Of a stretch of 64,000 nucleotides of DNA, positions 17,177-25,426 are shown one piece after another (the first letter of the stretch is position 1; each line of letters opens with the position of its first letter). The position numbers were made by a program, and so were the translations under genes. This stretch comes from Mesorhizobium temperatum (lineage in GTDB: Bacteria; Pseudomonadota; Alphaproteobacteria; Rhizobiales; Rhizobiaceae), in NCBI RefSeq assembly GCF_002284575.1, contig NZ_NPKJ01000053.1, forward strand, positions 124,001-188,000. The letters run 5' to 3'. The notes beneath the pieces are model-generated. The model did not search any database. It saw only the letters and a list, made by a program, of their open reading frames with translations, and was not told where the DNA came from.

Positions 17177-17465
17177 GAAGTCCTCCCTATTGGATCAATA
17201 GACCGACGTTCGGGAAATGCTCTGTGTCCCGGATCGGCTTCGCGGCAGACAATACACGGGCAAGAAGTCGAGTCCAGCCATGGCAGCCGGTTTCGCCGGC
17301 GGCGTTCCCGCGAAATTCGCGGCGCGAACGCACCTCTTGCAACTTAAGTCTAACGCCGTTTCCTTGGACCATGCGACACGCCGAACTTGTCATGGCAAAG
17401 CGCCTTCGGATCGCCTATTTTAAAGGCAGAACATAGCCCTGTACTGAATGGAACCCGGATCAAAA

Positions 17466-18239
17466 ATGCAGCAGCCGCTCGTCGCCATATCGACCGACGT
17501 CCGCCAGTTCGACAACTACACCTGGCATGCCGCTCCGCAGCAATATCTGGAGGCGGCGCTTTCGGGAGCCGGCGTGTTCCCGGTGCTGGTGCCGTCCTTC
17601 GGCGACCGGCTCGATTTCGATGAACTCCTGTCATCGGTCGACGGCGTGATGATCACCGGCTCGAAATCCAATGTGCATCCCTCGCTCTATGGCGGCGATG
17701 CCAGCGAGGCCAACGGCCCATACGATCCGGCCCGCGACGCCACGACGCTGCCGTTGATCCGCAAGGCAGTGGAGCGCGGCGTGCCGTTGCTCGCCATCTG
17801 CCGCGGCATCCAGGAGATGAATGTGGCGCTGGGTGGCACGCTGGCCACGGAAATCCAGGAGCGCGAGGGATCGCTGGACCATCGCGCGCCGGCGAGCGAT
17901 AATCAGGACGAACGCTTCGCCATCCGCCAGACCATTTCGATCAAGCCCGCAAGCTGCCTCGCCGGCGTGTTCGGGGCGGGCGACATCATGGTCAACTCGG
18001 TGCATCGCCAGGCGATCGACCGGCTCGGCCCGAAGTTGCAGATAGAGGCCGTCGCCACCGACGGCGCGGTCGAGGCGGTTTCGGTGCGGGACGCCCGTGC
18101 CTTCGCTGTGGGCGTCCAATGGCATCCCGAATACTGGGTCAAGTCGGACAGCGTTTCGGCAAAGATCTTCCGCGCCTTCGGCGACGCGGTGCGCCTGCAC
18201 GCCGCGGCGAAATCCGGCGCGCGCACCGCCGCGGAATAG
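17466..18239 (+). CDS. Class I glutamine amidotransferase / gamma-glutamyl-GABA hydrolase family
   Basis: A 257-residue Peptidase C26-type enzyme. The nucleophile is in 'LLAICRGIQEMNVALGG' (Cys near residue 113) and the catalytic His is in 'VQWHPEYW' near 218. This family includes the gamma-glutamyl-gamma-aminobutyrate hydrolase of putrescine catabolism. The glutamine-synthetase-like gene at 28427 could be part of the same type of pathway, but the two are 10 kb apart and the link is inference. I chose the ATG at 17466 (MQQPLVAIS); an ATG at 17448 is also in frame. The gene is divergent from the TRAP binding protein, with a 289-base gap. Confidence 0.87.
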   Translation: MQQPLVAISTDVRQFDNYTWHAAPQQYLEAALSGAGVFPVLVPSFGDRLDFDELLSSVDGVMITGSKSNVHPSLYGGDASEANGPYDPARDATTLPLIRKAVERGVPLLAICRGIQEMNVALGGTLATEIQEREGSLDHRAPASDNQDERFAIRQTISIKPASCLAGVFGAGDIMVNSVHRQAIDRLGPKLQIEAVATDGAVEAVSVRDARAFAVGVQWHPEYWVKSDSVSAKIFRAFGDAVRLHAAAKSGARTAAE

Positions 18240-18265
18240 AATAGTTCAGCGATCGGACGTCAACG

Positions 18266-18661
18266 TCAATCGCTGCTGGCCGCCAGCGACAGCAGCGGCA
18301 GGGCCGGTGCATAGGATTCATAATCGTGGCCATCGGCGACGCCGAAAGTGACGATCGGATCGATGCCGTTCGCGCTGAAGGTGACCGTGCCGTCATCCTG
18401 CTCACGCCAGAATTTCGCGCGCTCGATGCCGGGCAAAACCTGGCGGCAATTCGCAGTGACCGTCAACAGCGACAGGCCATGCGAAACCTCAGTCCCGCGT
18501 TTGACCGCGCAAGACGCTTCGTCGCCGTTGGCCACCAGCCTGTAGTCGCCGGGCGCCTGCGTTGGCTCATCGGCTGTGCGGCCTTCGCCGCTGCCGCCGT
18601 GAAACAGCTGAACGCTGCCGAACAGGGCGGCAACGGCCATCAGTGCAGCAAGTGCTTTCAT
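18266..18661 (-). CDS. Secreted AprI/Inh-type protease inhibitor-like protein
   Basis: A 131-residue protein with a signal peptide (MKALAALMAVAALFGSVQLF). The mature part resembles the Inh/AprI beta-barrel family that protects the periplasm from secreted metalloproteases: 'PGDYRLVANGDEASCAV' , a second Cys in 'VTANCRQVLPG' and a C-terminal 'DPIVTFGVADGHDYES'. The two cysteines would form the family disulphide. The assignment rests on spacing and sequence pattern and is moderate. It converges on the amidotransferase gene with 26 bases between stops. Confidence 0.6.
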   Translation of the reverse strand: MKALAALMAVAALFGSVQLFHGGSGEGRTADEPTQAPGDYRLVANGDEASCAVKRGTEVSHGLSLLTVTANCRQVLPGIERAKFWREQDDGTVTFSANGIDPIVTFGVADGHDYESYAPALPLLSLAASSD

Positions 18662-18744
18662 CCTGTATTCTCCGCGTGGTGGCGATAGATAAAGAATGAT
18701 TTCAAAGCGTTAAGCCGACGTTAATCAATAGGAAAGGTTGCCGC

Positions 18745-19728
18745 TCAGCTGCGCGCCTTGACCTTTTCCGTTTCCGGTACCGGCGTCAGCGCCCTCCGTT
18801 CCGAAAACCAGGAAACCAGATTGTCGACGCATAGATCGGCCATGGCGCGGCGGGTATGATCTGAAGCCGAGCCGACATGCGGCAAAAGCGAGGTGTTGGG
18901 GGCGGCGAGCAGCGCCGGCGGCACGTTCGGCTCGTCGGCGAAGACGTCGAGCCCGGCAGCGGCGATAGTGCCGCCGGCAAGGGCTGTGGCAAGTGCTGCC
19001 TCGTCCACCGTGCTGCCGCGGCCGATGTTGACGAAGACGCCATTCGGGCCGAGCGCCGACAGGATCTCGGCATTGACCGCCTTTTCCGTCGAGGCGCCGC
19101 CGGGCGCCACCGAGATCAGCGTATCCACCGCCTCGGCGAGGCCTTTCAGCGTACCGTGGTATTCGTAGGACAGGCCTTCGACCTGGCGCCGGTTGTGATA
19201 GGCGATCGGCAGCCCGAAGGCCTCCAGCCGGCGCGCAACGGCAAGGCCGATGCGGCCCATGCCGAAAATACCGACACGACGGCCGCGCAAGGTCAGCCGG
19301 CTCAAGCGATAGTTGCCATTGCGCGCCCAACTGCCGTCGCGCAGCCAGGTCTCGGCGCGCGGCAACTCGCGGATGGTGTTGATCAAAAGACCGATCGCCG
19401 TGTCGGCGACCTCCTCGGTCAGCACGTCAGGCGTGTTGGTGACCATGACGCCGCGCTGTGCTGCGTGACGGGCATCGACCGAATCATAGCCGACGCCGAA
19501 ATTGGCTATGATCTCGAGATTCGGCAGCGCGTCGATGAGGGCTGCATTAATCCCGCCAAAGGCGGCAATGCCGCGCACCGACCGGCGCAGCTCGTCGGTG
19601 ACCAGCGACGCATCAGGCCGTTCGATCCACACGCGACTGAACATCCTATCTATGCGGCCGACCGCATGATCGTTGAATTGGCCCGGCACCAGAATGGCGA
19701 CTGCTTGCTGCTGTTCGGTTTTTGTCAT
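18745..19728 (-). CDS. 2-hydroxyacid dehydrogenase (D-isomer-specific family)
   Basis: A 327-residue NAD(P)-dependent dehydrogenase of the glyoxylate/hydroxypyruvate reductase group. It has 'NFGVGYDSVDARHAAQRGV' near 75-93 and the dinucleotide motif 'VGIFGMGRIGLAVARRL' near 152. Catalytic residues are the Arg in 'NIGRGSTVDE', the Glu in 'DVFADEP' and the His in 'LLPHVGSAS'. It overlaps the upstream LacI gene by 4 bases and must be its operon partner, so the LacI protein probably controls it. The 2-oxoacid substrate is unknown. Confidence 0.93.
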   Translation of the reverse strand: MTKTEQQQAVAILVPGQFNDHAVGRIDRMFSRVWIERPDASLVTDELRRSVRGIAAFGGINAALIDALPNLEIIANFGVGYDSVDARHAAQRGVMVTNTPDVLTEEVADTAIGLLINTIRELPRAETWLRDGSWARNGNYRLSRLTLRGRRVGIFGMGRIGLAVARRLEAFGLPIAYHNRRQVEGLSYEYHGTLKGLAEAVDTLISVAPGGASTEKAVNAEILSALGPNGVFVNIGRGSTVDEAALATALAGGTIAAAGLDVFADEPNVPPALLAAPNTSLLPHVGSASDHTRRAMADLCVDNLVSWFSERRALTPVPETEKVKARS

Positions 19729-20747
19729 GCACGTTCCACCGGTTTGCCGGTCGACTGGCGCACATGCAGTTCCGGCTTGATCAGTTCCTGCGACGGCCGC
19801 ACCATCTGCCCATTGAGCTTGTCGAGCAGCGCGCTTGCGGCGCGGCGGCCGACCTCGCGCTGGCCGTTCCAGACGGTGGTCAGCGCCGGCGTGGCGATCG
19901 CAGCTTCCTCGAGATCGTCATAGCCGGTGACGGAGATGTCAATGCCCGGCACCAGCCCGGCGCGCGCGATGCCGTTCATCAGGCCGATGGCGACGAGGTC
20001 ATTCCAGCAGCAGGCGGCGGTCGGCTTGTCCTTCAATGCCAAGAACTGCCCCGCCGCTTCGAAACCGGCCTGTTTGGTGCGCGGGCCGGCAATGCGCCAG
20101 GACGGCCTGACCTCCAGCCCGGCCGCCTCCATGGCGTTGACATAGCCCTGGTAGCGGTCGCGGCCGGTCGAGGTTTGGTCGGTGCCGCCGACCATGGCGA
20201 TGCGCTTGTGGCCGAGCGAGATCAGATGGTTGGTGGCAAGCCCGGTGCCGTAGGCATCGTCGCCGCGAAACACCGGCACGTCGGCGCCTTCGACGGTGCG
20301 TGCGATCAGCACCGCCGGCAGGCCGTTTTCCTCGGCCATCAAGATGTCTTCGGGCGGCGTGCCGATGGCCGGCGACATGATGACGCCATCGGCGCCGAGC
20401 TGCAGCAGCGTGTCGATGAAGGTGCGCTGCTTTTCGAGCTGGTCGTAGTGGTTCGACAGGATGAAGGTCTGCCGGCTGCGATCGAGCTCGCTTTCGATCG
20501 AGCGCAGTATCTCGGCGAAAAAGGGATTCATGATGTCGTGAACGACGACGCCGACGATGCCCGAACGCGAGGTGCGCAGGCTGGCGGCGCGGCGATTGTA
20601 GATATAGCCGATGGCGCGGGCATGTTCCTTGATGCGGTCGCGGGTGCCGCCGGCAACCAGCGGGCTGTCGCGCAGGGCCAGCGAGACCGTGGCCGTGGAC
20701 ACGCCGAGCGCATCCGCGATCGTCGAAAGCTTGATCTTCTGTGCCAG
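19725..20747 (-). CDS. LacI-family transcription regulator with apparent CTG start
   Basis: About 340 residues: a helix-turn-helix domain (KLSTIADALGVSTATVSLAL, roughly residues 5-24) followed by a periplasmic-binding-protein-like sensor domain. The domain pattern requires translation to begin near 20747, with the codon just before AQKIKLST. That codon is CTG, preceded by GGGGGAG at about nine bases. No ATG, GTG or TTG lies in frame between the HTH and the repeat at 20780-20829; the next upstream candidates are on the far side of that repeat. I therefore annotate the CTG as the start, with caution. The gene is translationally coupled to the 2-hydroxyacid dehydrogenase. Confidence 0.8.
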   Translation of the reverse strand: MAQKIKLSTIADALGVSTATVSLALRDSPLVAGGTRDRIKEHARAIGYIYNRRAASLRTSRSGIVGVVVHDIMNPFFAEILRSIESELDRSRQTFILSNHYDQLEKQRTFIDTLLQLGADGVIMSPAIGTPPEDILMAEENGLPAVLIARTVEGADVPVFRGDDAYGTGLATNHLISLGHKRIAMVGGTDQTSTGRDRYQGYVNAMEAAGLEVRPSWRIAGPRTKQAGFEAAGQFLALKDKPTAACCWNDLVAIGLMNGIARAGLVPGIDISVTGYDDLEEAAIATPALTTVWNGQREVGRRAASALLDKLNGQMVRPSQELIKPELHVRQSTGKPVERA

Positions 20748-20779
20748 CGCCTTGCGCTCCCCCGACGATCTAGAGCTGA

Positions 20780-20829
20780 TCCATGATCTCCAGCGAAAAC
20801 CGGATTCCCACTTTTCGGGATCATGATCT
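20780..20829. repeat. Palindromic intergenic repeat 5' of the LacI gene
   Basis: Ends CCATGATCTCCAGCGAAAAC and TTTTCGGGATCATGATCT form an imperfect palindrome of about 50 bases with a GAAAACCGG / CTTTTC inner part. It resembles the second hairpin of the element at 12269-12372 and sits between the LacI gene and its presumed promoter. Confidence 0.7.
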
Positions 20830-20839
20830 AAACAGTTTA
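20829..20839. promoter_or_regulatory. Short LacI-operator-like palindrome
   Basis: TAAACAGTTTA is a perfect 11-base palindrome around a single central base. It is next to the repeat and about 85 bases upstream of the LacI coding start. Short odd-centred palindromes are plausible LacI-family sites, but the match is short and could be chance. Confidence 0.35.
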
Positions 20840-20871
20840 AACGCGGCCTTATGCCACCCTTCCGGAACAAA

Positions 20872-21148
20872 TCAAAGTTTTTTTGCCAGCGCTTCCACCT
20901 CGACGTCGAGAGCGGCGCGGTTGCGCACACGAAGCCGGTGCTCGCGATCAACGATATAAAGGCCGCTGGCGACGATGACGGCAGCGCCGACGAGCGTCCA
21001 GCGGTCGGGAAACTGGTTGAAGACAATCCAGCCGGCAATGATCATCCCGATGATTTGCGAATACCGAGACGATAGCCTGCACCAGGAGCCAATGGCAGAC
21101 GGCGCCGAACACGCTAAGCATCAGAAGGATGAACCAGCCGCCACAGGC
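20872..21148 (-). pseudogene. Remnant of a DMT/EamA-family transporter
   Basis: Translation of the minus strand gives the end of a drug/metabolite transporter in two pieces. The first piece, about 21085-21148, reads 'GWFILLMLSVFGAVCHWLLV'. The second, about 20872-21063, begins 'YSQIIGMIIAGWIVFNQFPD' and continues 'RWTLVGAAVIVASGLYIVDR' to a stop at 20872-20874. A frame change and the loss of roughly ten residues lie between them, and the first two thirds of the ~300-residue family are missing. It directly follows the DUF2000 gene on the same strand, so it was probably the next gene of that operon. Confidence 0.8.
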
Positions 21149-21556
21149 TCAGGGATGCATGCGGGCGCCCTTGGTGATCTTGTCGACAAGCTTCTTTTCG
21201 GCGCGCAGCGCGATGCCGACGACCTTGGCGTCGTCGGGTGCGAATTCGGCAAAGACGGCGCGGTTCGCCGCGTCGTGGCCGGTCGAAAACATCTCGTCGA
21301 CGTAGAGCGAGGTCGTCACACCGCGCTCCAGCGCCCGTCGGTGGATCGCACTGAGCGTCGGGCGATCGGCCGAAAGCACGATGACCGGCTGGATCGAAAG
21401 CGGATTGTAGATGTTGCCGGCGCGGTCGCGATAGGGTTTGCCGATGATGTCGCTATACTGCGCGACGATACCGCTGGTCAGGAAGGCGGTGACATTGAGC
21501 TTTTGCCAGACGGGAAGGTCGTCCTGCAGCACGATTGCAAATTTCGTGGCGAACAT
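21149..21556 (-). CDS. DUF2000 family protein
   Basis: A 135-residue soluble protein, MFATKFAIVLQDDLPVWQKL at the start, which is the typical opening of DUF2000 proteins. 'NVTAFLTSGIVAQ' and 'SADRPTLSAIHRRAL' continue the family pattern, related to peptidyl-tRNA-hydrolase-like folds. Function is unknown. The ATG at 21556 was chosen because it gives the family's usual N-terminus; an upstream in-frame start at 21598 would overlap the AraC gene. It is divergent from that AraC gene, a conserved pairing, so the regulator probably controls it. Confidence 0.85.
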   Translation of the reverse strand: MFATKFAIVLQDDLPVWQKLNVTAFLTSGIVAQYSDIIGKPYRDRAGNIYNPLSIQPVIVLSADRPTLSAIHRRALERGVTTSLYVDEMFSTGHDAANRAVFAEFAPDDAKVVGIALRAEKKLVDKITKGARMHP

Positions 21557-21591
21557 GAGACATTTACCATTCAAGTTTGTGAAATGAAGCG

Positions 21592-22470
21592 ATGTCACAC
21601 GGTCTAGATGGCGAGGCCTTTCAGGGTCTTGGACGTTTGTGCGTTGACACGGCTGAGAACTGTGTCATCTCGGCCCCCGATTGCGTCGGAATGGAGCGTA
21701 TCGAGGCCCGGTTCCACGGCAGCGCGTTCGATCTCCATCGTCATGATACCTACGCCATCGGCGTGACGCTGCATGGCGTCCAGACCTTCCGTTATCGCGG
21801 CGCGACGCATCACAGCCTGCCCGGCCAGATTATCGTGCTCCATCCCGACGAATTGCACGACGGCGGTGCCGGCACCGAAGACGGCTTGCGTTACAGGATG
21901 CTCTATCTGGAGCCGTCCATCGTGCTGGACTGCCTCGATACGATAGGCGCATCGCTGCCTTTCGTCAGGGAAGCCGTGGTGACGGATCCTGTCTTCCGCA
22001 CGAGGCTGCTTTTGGCGCTGGGGCCGTTGGACCAGAAGCTGGACGACCTCTTTGTCGCCGACTTCATTGCGCAATTGATGCAAAGCTTGGCACGGCATGC
22101 AGGCCTGCAGGCGAAACCGATCCCAAGGACAGCATGGCGGGCTGCCAACCTGGCACGCGACTATCTGGAAGACAATGTTTTCCGTATCGTCCGTTCCGAA
22201 GAGCTGGAGGCGATCACCGGGCTGGATCGCTATGCCCTATCGCGGCATTTCCGTGCCGCCTTCTCCACCAGCCCGCATCGCTTTCTCTTGATGCGCCGGC
22301 TTCAACGAGCACGCCGCATGATCGAGGCGGGCGAGCCATTGGCGCAGATCGCGATAGCGGCCGGTTTCAGCGACCAAAGTCATTTTAACAGGCACTTCAA
22401 GAAGGCGTTCGGTGTCACGCCGGGCCGCTGGTCGGCATTGGTCCATGGATCGTCGGCAGCCGCTGCCTGA
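21592..22470 (+). CDS. AraC-family transcription regulator
   Basis: A 292-residue protein with an N-terminal cupin-type ligand domain ('FDLHRHDTYAIGVTLHGVQT' near residues 46-65, 'GQIIVLHPDELHDG') and a C-terminal pair of helix-turn-helices ending 'AGFSDQSHFNRHFKKAFGVT' and 'PGRW'. The ATG at 21592 lacks a clear ribosome-binding site; an internal ATG at 21691 is an alternative that would shorten the protein by 33 residues. Only 35 bases separate it from the divergent DUF2000 gene, so the control sites for both must overlap coding sequence or be very compact. Confidence 0.9.
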   Translation: MSHGLDGEAFQGLGRLCVDTAENCVISAPDCVGMERIEARFHGSAFDLHRHDTYAIGVTLHGVQTFRYRGATHHSLPGQIIVLHPDELHDGGAGTEDGLRYRMLYLEPSIVLDCLDTIGASLPFVREAVVTDPVFRTRLLLALGPLDQKLDDLFVADFIAQLMQSLARHAGLQAKPIPRTAWRAANLARDYLEDNVFRIVRSEELEAITGLDRYALSRHFRAAFSTSPHRFLLMRRLQRARRMIEAGEPLAQIAIAAGFSDQSHFNRHFKKAFGVTPGRWSALVHGSSAAAA

Positions 22471-22486
22471 TGGCGTCAGCCGCGGA

Positions 22487-22957
22487 TCATTCGTCGGCGT
22501 CGATCTCATCATCGACGAGAACCATCTCGCCGTTCGAGAGGTTCGCCTCGACGCGGGCGAGCAGCTTGAACAGCGCCTTCTGGTCCTTTTTGTCGAGCCC
22601 CTTCAGCGCCTGCTTCTCGGTCTTCTTCACCGATTTCTCGATGGCGTGAATGATTTCGCGGCCAGTGTCGGTCAGAAAGATATGGGCCTGGCGGGCATCG
22701 GCGGCAGAGGCACGCTTTTCCAGAAAGCCCTGCGCCTGCAGCCGATTGATCGTCTTGGTGATGGTCGGCGGGCGCACACCGAGGCGGCCGGCGAGATTGC
22801 CGGGCGTCTGCCCGTCCTCCCGGTCAAGGGCCAGCATGATCTGGTCCTGGCCGGCGTAGAAGCCGTGCGTCAGAAGCCGCGCGGCCAGTGCCGTACGCGC
22901 CAGCCGCGCCGCCGAATGCAGCCGGCTCATTGTCGCAGTCTTGTCCGCCTTGGCCAT
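22487..22957 (-). CDS. MarR-family transcription regulator
   Basis: A 156-residue winged-helix regulator. The recognition region is 'GNLAGRLGVRPPTITKTINR' and the wing contains 'EKRASAADARQAHIFLTDTG' with the family D-x-R motif. The acidic C-terminus ends DDEIDADE. The ATG at 22957 has AGAGGG spaced 6 bases upstream; the ATG at 22963 would abut that site and is less likely. It converges on the AraC gene and is oriented away from its other neighbour's regulatory region, so its targets are not obvious. Confidence 0.9.
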   Translation of the reverse strand: MAKADKTATMSRLHSAARLARTALAARLLTHGFYAGQDQIMLALDREDGQTPGNLAGRLGVRPPTITKTINRLQAQGFLEKRASAADARQAHIFLTDTGREIIHAIEKSVKKTEKQALKGLDKKDQKALFKLLARVEANLSNGEMVLVDDEIDADE

Positions 22958-23178
22958 GGTCATCCCTCTTCGGGCCGAACCGGTGCGGACAGCATAGAGG
23001 CAACCGCCCGGTTGGCAATCGACGATCAATCAGATCCGGCTTGGCAAAATAGCTTTGCCGGCAAGCAATGCGATGCCCGCCGTGGCTAATGCCAGAAGTT
23101 TATTTCAGTTAGATGACAAACGACTTTTCAGTGCAGGTGGAAGCTTTCCGCAGGAGCGACGCACACGCGAAACGAGGC

Positions 23179-23910
23179 TCATGCAGCCTTTACTGCGACG
23201 ATCATCAGGGCCTGATAGGCGTCCGCCACCTCGCGCAGTGCCGCCTGCGACAGCGGCCCGGCGCGCCGCGCGATGCCGTCCCTGGTATTCGACGTATCCC
23301 GCCTGCCGGACCGGTCGGTGTAGGGCGCGACAGTGGTGAATATCTGCTCGCTCAGGCTGTCGGGGAAAAACAGCTGGCCGGTCATCACCGAATTGTCATC
23401 GGGGAAGACCTTGAAGTGGATGTGGGTGGTGCGGCCGCGATACCAGCCGGGATAGATGGTGGTGAACGAGACGATGCCGGTGTCATCCGCCTTCTGCCAC
23501 CCGCGCAGAAAACTCTGGCCTGACGTATCGACATCCTGGCCGTCGCCTTGTCCCGGATAGCCCGAATAATGGCCTTGCGCGTCGCAATGCCAGATGTCGA
23601 CGCGCGCGCCGGCAAGCGGCCGGCAGGCCGCGTCGACCACCTGCAGCCGCACATTGAGGGCAATGCCCGCTTTGCCTTCGGTGATATCGGCGCGTTCGAG
23701 CTTCGGGTCGAAATAGAACGGCCCCTCGGTCGCTTCCGGCGTGATCGCGCAGACGCCGGCACCGCTATCGAACAGGGCAAGCCCGGCATAGGGCGAGGCC
23801 TGCTGAGCCATCGCGATGCCCGGCAGAAAGACGCCGCCGCCCGCACTGACGGCAATGAGGCCGAGCGCCTGACGCCGGCTCAAAGGCAAGGAGGACGGTT
23901 TGTCGGACAT
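23179..23910 (-). CDS. Exported intradiol ring-cleavage dioxygenase-like protein
   Basis: A 243-residue member of the catechol/protocatechuate 3,4-dioxygenase fold. It begins MSDKPSSLPLSRRQALGLIA, a Tat-type signal leading to 'GIAMAQ' near residue 40. Fe(III) ligands appear intact: a Tyr in 'TEGPFYFDP', a Tyr in 'TIYPGWYRGRTTHIHF', and the two His of THIHF. Export is unusual for soluble catabolic intradiol enzymes but is known for a separate subgroup of secreted homologues. No aromatic pathway genes are adjacent. The ATG at 23910 gives the Tat motif; the frame extends further but without a signal. Confidence 0.87.
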   Translation of the reverse strand: MSDKPSSLPLSRRQALGLIAVSAGGGVFLPGIAMAQQASPYAGLALFDSGAGVCAITPEATEGPFYFDPKLERADITEGKAGIALNVRLQVVDAACRPLAGARVDIWHCDAQGHYSGYPGQGDGQDVDTSGQSFLRGWQKADDTGIVSFTTIYPGWYRGRTTHIHFKVFPDDNSVMTGQLFFPDSLSEQIFTTVAPYTDRSGRRDTSNTRDGIARRAGPLSQAALREVADAYQALMIVAVKAA

Positions 23911-24107
23911 CCGGCACCTCTTCTGGTTCTTTCGAGCAAGCTGCCTTGTTCTTAATCTAGGCAGTGAGACCCGCCAGCGCCAATGAAAGTCCAGCGATGT
24001 TGGGAAGTTCGGCAATGTTGGCGACCTGTTTGGCCCATCGGTTTGCCGCGTGCAAAAGCACGGCGCACATCCTATATGGAACCAACAATCCCTTTTCGAG
24101 GCCCAAC

Positions 24108-25166
24108 ATGAGCGATGCACAGACGACGCAGATCCCCGTAACCGTTCTCACCGGCTATCTCGGCGCCGGCAAGACGACACTGCTCAACCGCATCCTTTCG
24201 CAAAACCACGGCAAGCGCTACGCCGTCATCGTCAATGAATTCGGCGAGATCGGCATCGACAACGAGCTGATCGTGGAATCCGACGAGGAAATCTATGAGA
24301 TGAACAATGGCTGCGTCTGCTGCACTGTGCGCGGCGACCTGATCCGCGTCGTCGAAGGCCTGATGCGCCGGCCAGGCCGCTTCGACGCCATCGTGGTCGA
24401 GACGACCGGCCTCGCCGATCCGGTGCCGGTGGCGCAGACCTTCTTCATGGACGACGATGTGCGCTCCAAGACCAGGCTCGACGCGGTGGTGGTGCTGGTC
24501 GACGCCAAGCACCTGCCGTTGCGGCTGAAGGATTCCCGCGAAGCCGAGGACCAGATCGCCTTTGCCGACGTCGTCGTGCTCAACAAGACCGATCTCGTCA
24601 TGCCGGAGGAACTAAGCAAGGTCGAGGCGACGATCCGCGCGATCAACCCGGCGGCCAAGATCCATCGCACCACTCGCGCCGGCCTGGCGCTGTCCGAGGT
24701 GCTCGACCGCGGCGCCTTCGATCTTTCGCGGGCGCTGGAGAACGACCCGCATTTCCTCGATGCGCATGACGACCACGATCATCATCACGACCATCAAGAG
24801 CATGACGGGCATCATCACCATGACGGGCACGACCACCATCATCACGCACACGCTTCCGATATCCATGACGTGACGGTGCAGTCGGTGTCGCTGCGCGGCG
24901 GCGAGATGGACCCGAAGAAGTTCTTCCCGTGGATCGAGAAGATCACTCAGATGGAAGGCCCAAACATCCTGCGGCTGAAGGGCATCATTGCGCTCAAGGG
25001 CGATGACGAGCGCTATGTTATCCAGGGCGTGCACATGATCATCGAGGGCGACCACCAGCGCGCCTGGAAGGACGGCGAGAAGCACGAGAGCCGGCTGGTG
25101 TTCATCGGCCGCGAGCTCGATGCCGAGCGGCTGAAGAAGAGTTTTGACGCCTGCCAGGCCGCTTGA
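24108..25166 (+). CDS. COG0523 (CobW/ZigA-type) metal-chaperone GTPase with His-rich loop
   Basis: A 352-residue G3E GTPase. The P-loop is GYLGAGKTT (residues 16-24), the metal-binding motif GCVCC lies at about 68-72, the Walker B-like segment is 'VVETTGLADP', and 'VVLNKTDLV' is the NKxD base-specificity motif. Residues about 219-257 form a loop with more than fifteen histidines alternating with aspartates, a likely zinc buffer. The C-terminal CobW domain follows. The WD40 gene at 25427 lies on the same strand 260 bases downstream. This supports a zinc-homeostasis role, but no Zur-like site was recognised upstream. Confidence 0.92.
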   Translation: MSDAQTTQIPVTVLTGYLGAGKTTLLNRILSQNHGKRYAVIVNEFGEIGIDNELIVESDEEIYEMNNGCVCCTVRGDLIRVVEGLMRRPGRFDAIVVETTGLADPVPVAQTFFMDDDVRSKTRLDAVVVLVDAKHLPLRLKDSREAEDQIAFADVVVLNKTDLVMPEELSKVEATIRAINPAAKIHRTTRAGLALSEVLDRGAFDLSRALENDPHFLDAHDDHDHHHDHQEHDGHHHHDGHDHHHHAHASDIHDVTVQSVSLRGGEMDPKKFFPWIEKITQMEGPNILRLKGIIALKGDDERYVIQGVHMIIEGDHQRAWKDGEKHESRLVFIGRELDAERLKKSFDACQAA

Positions 25167-25203
25167 TTTCCAAGCCTTATAACGCTAGCGCTGCCGCTTC
25201 TTT

Positions 25204-25350
25204 CCTTCTCCCCTTGCGGGAGAAGGTGGCCGAGCGAAGCTCGGTCGGATGAGGGTGTTCCAGCTTGGCAACGACGGCACTCCGTCCAGCACCCCTCAAC
25301 CGTCTTGGCGCTGCGCGCCAATCCACCTTCTCCCACAAGGGGAGAAGGAG
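25204..25350. repeat. Paired inverted 'CTTCTCCCC...GGGGAGAAGG' repeat, copy A
   Basis: A left unit (about 25204-25260: CCTTCTCCCCTTGCGGGAGA, then GTGGCCGAGC.. and GATGAGGGTG) and an inverted right unit (about 25289-25350, ending CCACAAGGGGAGAAGGAG) flank a short unique centre. The same two-unit design occurs at 42690-42835 and 57261-57450, and a related one is inside xdhC. It fills most of the gap between the GTPase and WD40 genes. Confidence 0.85.
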
Positions 25351-25426
25351 AGCTGCACCTACCCGCGCTGGCGGCTCCCGCGCGGGGGTAGACGACCGGC
25401 CGAAATCTCGAATGGAATAGTCTCTC

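Noticed and set aside
24763..24880. Short tandem repeats of CATCAT type as a possible CRISPR or microsatellite
   Set aside because: They are codons of the His-rich loop of the GTPase, in frame and without spacers.
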